Shown piece after piece: positions 5,422 through 7,025 of a stretch of 7,025 nt of DNA. The DNA is taken from contig JASLHQ010000223.1 in the NCBI GenBank assembly GCA_030152265.1, positions 1 through 7,025 of the forward strand, written 5' to 3'. This stretch comes from Savagea sp. (GTDB taxonomy: Bacteria; Bacillota; Bacilli; Bacillales_A; Planococcaceae). The notes under the pieces were generated by a model. The model saw nothing but the letters and a program-made list of their open reading frames with translations. It made no database searches and was not told where the DNA came from. Numbering within the stretch: position 1 is the first letter of the stretch; each line of letters opens with the position of its first letter. The translations under genes were made by a program, and so were the position numbers.

Positions 5422-5451
5422 TCACTTTACCTTTCGACAATCTTTTCCATG

Positions 5452-5457
5452 TATACT
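5452..5457 (+). promoter_or_regulatory. -10 element for the small membrane protein gene
   Basis: TATACT lies 27 bases before the ATG at 5485. The sequence 17 bp upstream (ACCTTT) is a poor -35, again consistent with activator dependence through the TTAAGGT repeats. Confidence 0.5.
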
Positions 5458-5484
5458 AAAAGAAATGAAGGGGGGAAATTAGCG

Positions 5485-5748
5485 ATGCATATTGTTTTAT
5501 TGACATCTTGTATTTTAATCATTCAATATATTTTGTTGCGACAACCTTCTAAACTTTGGGGAACGGTATTGCCTATCTTTTTATTTATGGCGCTCATCGT
5601 TCATTGTGTCAATGTCGCTTTTTATAACCCTGGGGAAACGTTAAAAATTATTTTACTCAGTATCGTGTTTTATGCATTTTTTATTACGATGTGCAAAGAA
5701 GTACGCATGCAATATAAAGAAGAAAGAAAAAAGGCAACCGCATCTTAA
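5485..5748 (+). CDS. Small three-helix membrane protein, function unknown
   Basis: 87-residue protein I do not recognise. Three hydrophobic segments are visible: residues about 2-18 (HIVLLTSCILIIQYILL), 28-47 (VLPIFLFMALIVHCVNVAFY) and 55-70 (IILLSIVFYAFFITMC), joined by short loops with Pro/Lys and NPGETLK, and ending in a strongly basic and charged tail from residue 71 that should lie in the cytosol. The start at 5485 is chosen because AAGGGGGG (5468-5475) lies 9 nt upstream; the in-frame ATG at 5449 overlaps the -10 and would add an unlikely 12 residues. It has its own promoter, divergent from the lipoprotein, and a terminator that overlaps its final codons, so it is monocistronic. Shared control with the divergent lipoprotein is possible. 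Confidence 0.75.
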   Translation: MHIVLLTSCILIIQYILLRQPSKLWGTVLPIFLFMALIVHCVNVAFYNPGETLKIILLSIVFYAFFITMCKEVRMQYKEERKKATAS

Positions 5749-5764
5749 GGCAGGTTGTCTTTTT
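5728..5764 (+). terminator. Intrinsic terminator overlapping the end of the small membrane protein gene
   Basis: AAAAAGGCAACC (5728-5739) pairs with GGTTGTCTTTTT (5753-5764) over 12 bp with one G-U pair and a 13-nt loop. The stop codon lies in the loop. A-rich and T-rich arms make it potentially active on both strands. Confidence 0.75.
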
Positions 5765-5768
5765 GCAT

Positions 5769-5797
5769 TTGAAAGAAGTCGCTTTTTCCGATAGAAT
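5769..5797 (+). promoter_or_regulatory. Sigma-A promoter of the purine permease gene
   Basis: TTGAAA (5769-5774) and TAGAAT (5792-5797) are separated by exactly 17 bp. Transcription should begin near 5804, leaving a leader of only about 34 nt, too short for a purine riboswitch. Confidence 0.75.
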
Positions 5798-5837
5798 AGT
5801 AACGTTTGATACTCTTAAAGAAAAAGAGGCGTATAAA

Positions 5838-7025
5838 ATGAAACAATTTTTTAATTTGCAGGCGATGAAGACCGATGTGAAAACGGAAGTCATCGCAGGT
5901 TTAACAACGTTTGTGACGATGGCGTACATCATTATCGTCAACCCGTTCATCTTATCGGATGCAGGGGTACCTTTTGATCAAGTGTTTATCGCAACAATCG
6001 CATCAGCGGTCGTCGGAACTTTAATTATGGCATTGTTTGCGAATTATCCGATTGCGATCGCACCAGGGATGGGCATGAACGCCTATTTTGCGAGCGTTGT
6101 CGCAACGCAAGGCGTCAGTTACCAAACGGTGCTTGGAGCGGTATTTTTCGCAAGTATTTTATTCGTATTGCTCGCGTTTACGAAGTTTCGTGAGTTGCTC
6201 ATTGAATCGATTCCGGAACCGTTAAAAGTTGGCATTACGGCGGGTATCGGATTATTCGTTGCCTTTTTAGGACTTCGTATGTCAGGGATTGTCGTACCGG
6301 CAGAAGGTACGTTTGTTGCATTCGGAGATGTGACCGCTCCTGAAACAGCTCTCGCCGTATTTGGCATTATCGTAACACTCATTCTCGTCGCACGAAAAGT
6401 GCACGGCGGACTGTTTCTCGGGATGTTCATTACGGCGATTTTAGCGTATTTCCTCGATATGTTGCACATTGAGAAAATCGCTTCCTTACCACCCGCTCCC
6501 GTCTTTTTCGATTTTGATTTAGGCGGAGTGTTTACACACGGTTTATATGCCGTCGTCTTCGCTTTCTTACTCGTGACGATTTTTGACACGACGGGAACGA
6601 TGATCGGCGTAGCGGAACAAGCAGGCTTAATGAAAAACGGCACATTGCCGAGAGCGAATGTTGCATTAACAGCAGATGCGATCGCTTCTACAGTCGGTGC
6701 TTCTCTCGGGTCGACACCGTCTAGTGCGTATGTCGAATCTTCTGCAGGTGTCGCAGCAGGTGGACGAACAGGATTAACGTCCCTCGTCGTCGCTGTATTA
6801 TTTTTAGTCGCTCTATTTTTCTCACCGCTCGTTCAAGCGATTTCAAGCGTTCCGGCCATTACAGCGCCTGCGCTCATTATCGTTGGAAGCTATATGATGA
6901 ACGGCTTAGCGAAAGTGAAATGGGATACATTTGACGAAGCATTCCCGACATTTGCGGTCATTTTAACGATGCCCCTTACGTCGAGCATTGCGACAGGGAT
7001 TGCGATGGGCTTCATCATGTATCCA
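5838..7025 (+). CDS. NCS2 (AzgA-type) purine permease, PbuG/PbuO-like (3' partial)
   Basis: 396 codons are open to the window edge; family members have about 430-440 residues, so most of the protein is here. It is an integral membrane uracil/purine-fold transporter that imports hypoxanthine, guanine or adenine by proton symport. Family marks: the N-terminal KTEVIAGLTTFVTMAYIIIVNP segment, GMGMNAYFA (77-85), the substrate-site FDTTGT (Asp250 to Thr254) and GSTPSSAYVESSAGV (291-305) with Glu300. Many hydrophobic helices lie between. AGAGG (5825-5829) lies 8 nt before the ATG. The purine specificity (guanine/hypoxanthine versus adenine) is not decided by what I can see. No G-box riboswitch precedes it, unlike pbuG of B. 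subtilis, so it may be a PbuO-like or constitutive paralogue. Confidence 0.93.
   Translation, partial: MKQFFNLQAMKTDVKTEVIAGLTTFVTMAYIIIVNPFILSDAGVPFDQVFIATIASAVVGTLIMALFANYPIAIAPGMGMNAYFASVVATQGVSYQTVLGAVFFASILFVLLAFTKFRELLIESIPEPLKVGITAGIGLFVAFLGLRMSGIVVPAEGTFVAFGDVTAPETALAVFGIIVTLILVARKVHGGLFLGMFITAILAYFLDMLHIEKIASLPPAPVFFDFDLGGVFTHGLYAVVFAFLLVTIFDTTGTMIGVAEQAGLMKNGTLPRANVALTADAIASTVGASLGSTPSSAYVESSAGVAAGGRTGLTSLVVAVLFLVALFFSPLVQAISSVPAITAPALIIVGSYMMNGLAKVKWDTFDEAFPTFAVILTMPLTSSIATGIAMGFIMYP

Noticed and set aside
5798..5837. Purine riboswitch before the permease
   Set aside because: The stretch is about 40 nt and lacks the three-way-junction aptamer.
5684..5950. Minus-strand open frame across the terminator and permease start
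   Set aside because: It spans a terminator and a promoter of the opposite strand and is composed of shadow sequence.
6119..6643. Long minus-strand open frame opposite the permease
   Set aside because: Low-complexity Ser/Thr/Pro/Lys-rich translation, antisense to a clear membrane transporter; it is a shadow of its codon pattern.
1..7025. CRISPR, tRNA, rRNA, prophage or toxin-antitoxin systems
   Set aside because: No spaced repeat arrays, tRNA-like cloverleafs or recognisable protein families of these kinds were seen on either strand.

Overview
The window looks like chromosomal DNA from a low-to-mid GC Gram-positive of the order Bacillales. The evidence is AAGGAG-type ribosome binding sites, sigma-A promoters, many intrinsic terminators, an MhqO/MhqD-type quinone-detoxification pair, an antibiotic-resistance-type ABC-F gene with an attenuator leader, and an LAGC lipobox lipoprotein. 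The genus cannot be fixed from the sequence alone.

Layout. Positions 2-2113 (+) hold a tightly coupled three-gene operon: an NAD(P)H-dependent FMN reductase (5' end outside the window), a ring-cleaving two-module VOC dioxygenase (MhqO-like) and an alpha/beta-hydrolase (MhqD-like). It probably acts on quinones, hydroquinones and aromatic electrophiles. A strong terminator follows. Positions 2185-2407 separate convergent genes and hold a possible remnant of an insertion sequence (a 30-codon transposase-like N-terminus beside a large inverted repeat), which may also terminate transcription.

Positions 2408-5307 (-) hold three genes read right to left: a DUF4825-type lipoprotein, an ABC-F ATPase of the ribosome-protection kind, and a free methionine-(R)-sulfoxide reductase (GAF fold). 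The 241 bases before the ABC-F start are the most interesting part. They contain a promoter, a three-codon upstream ORF (Met-Ile-Gln) lying inside the 5' arm of a first terminator, a second perfect terminator, and a hairpin that can mask the ABC-F ribosome binding site. The 3' arm of terminator 1 is perfectly complementary over 9 nt to the 5' arm of terminator 2. A ribosome stalled on the tiny ORF could therefore disarm both terminators, giving a two-step, antibiotic-sensing switch.

Positions 5308-5484 form a divergent promoter region with two sets of direct repeats at about 11-bp periodicity, typical of OmpR/PhoB-family response regulators. To the right lie a small three-helix membrane protein of unknown function (5485-5748) and an NCS2 (AzgA-type) purine permease (5838 to beyond the window end), which has its own strong sigma-A promoter and no visible purine riboswitch. 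No tRNA, rRNA or CRISPR array was seen.
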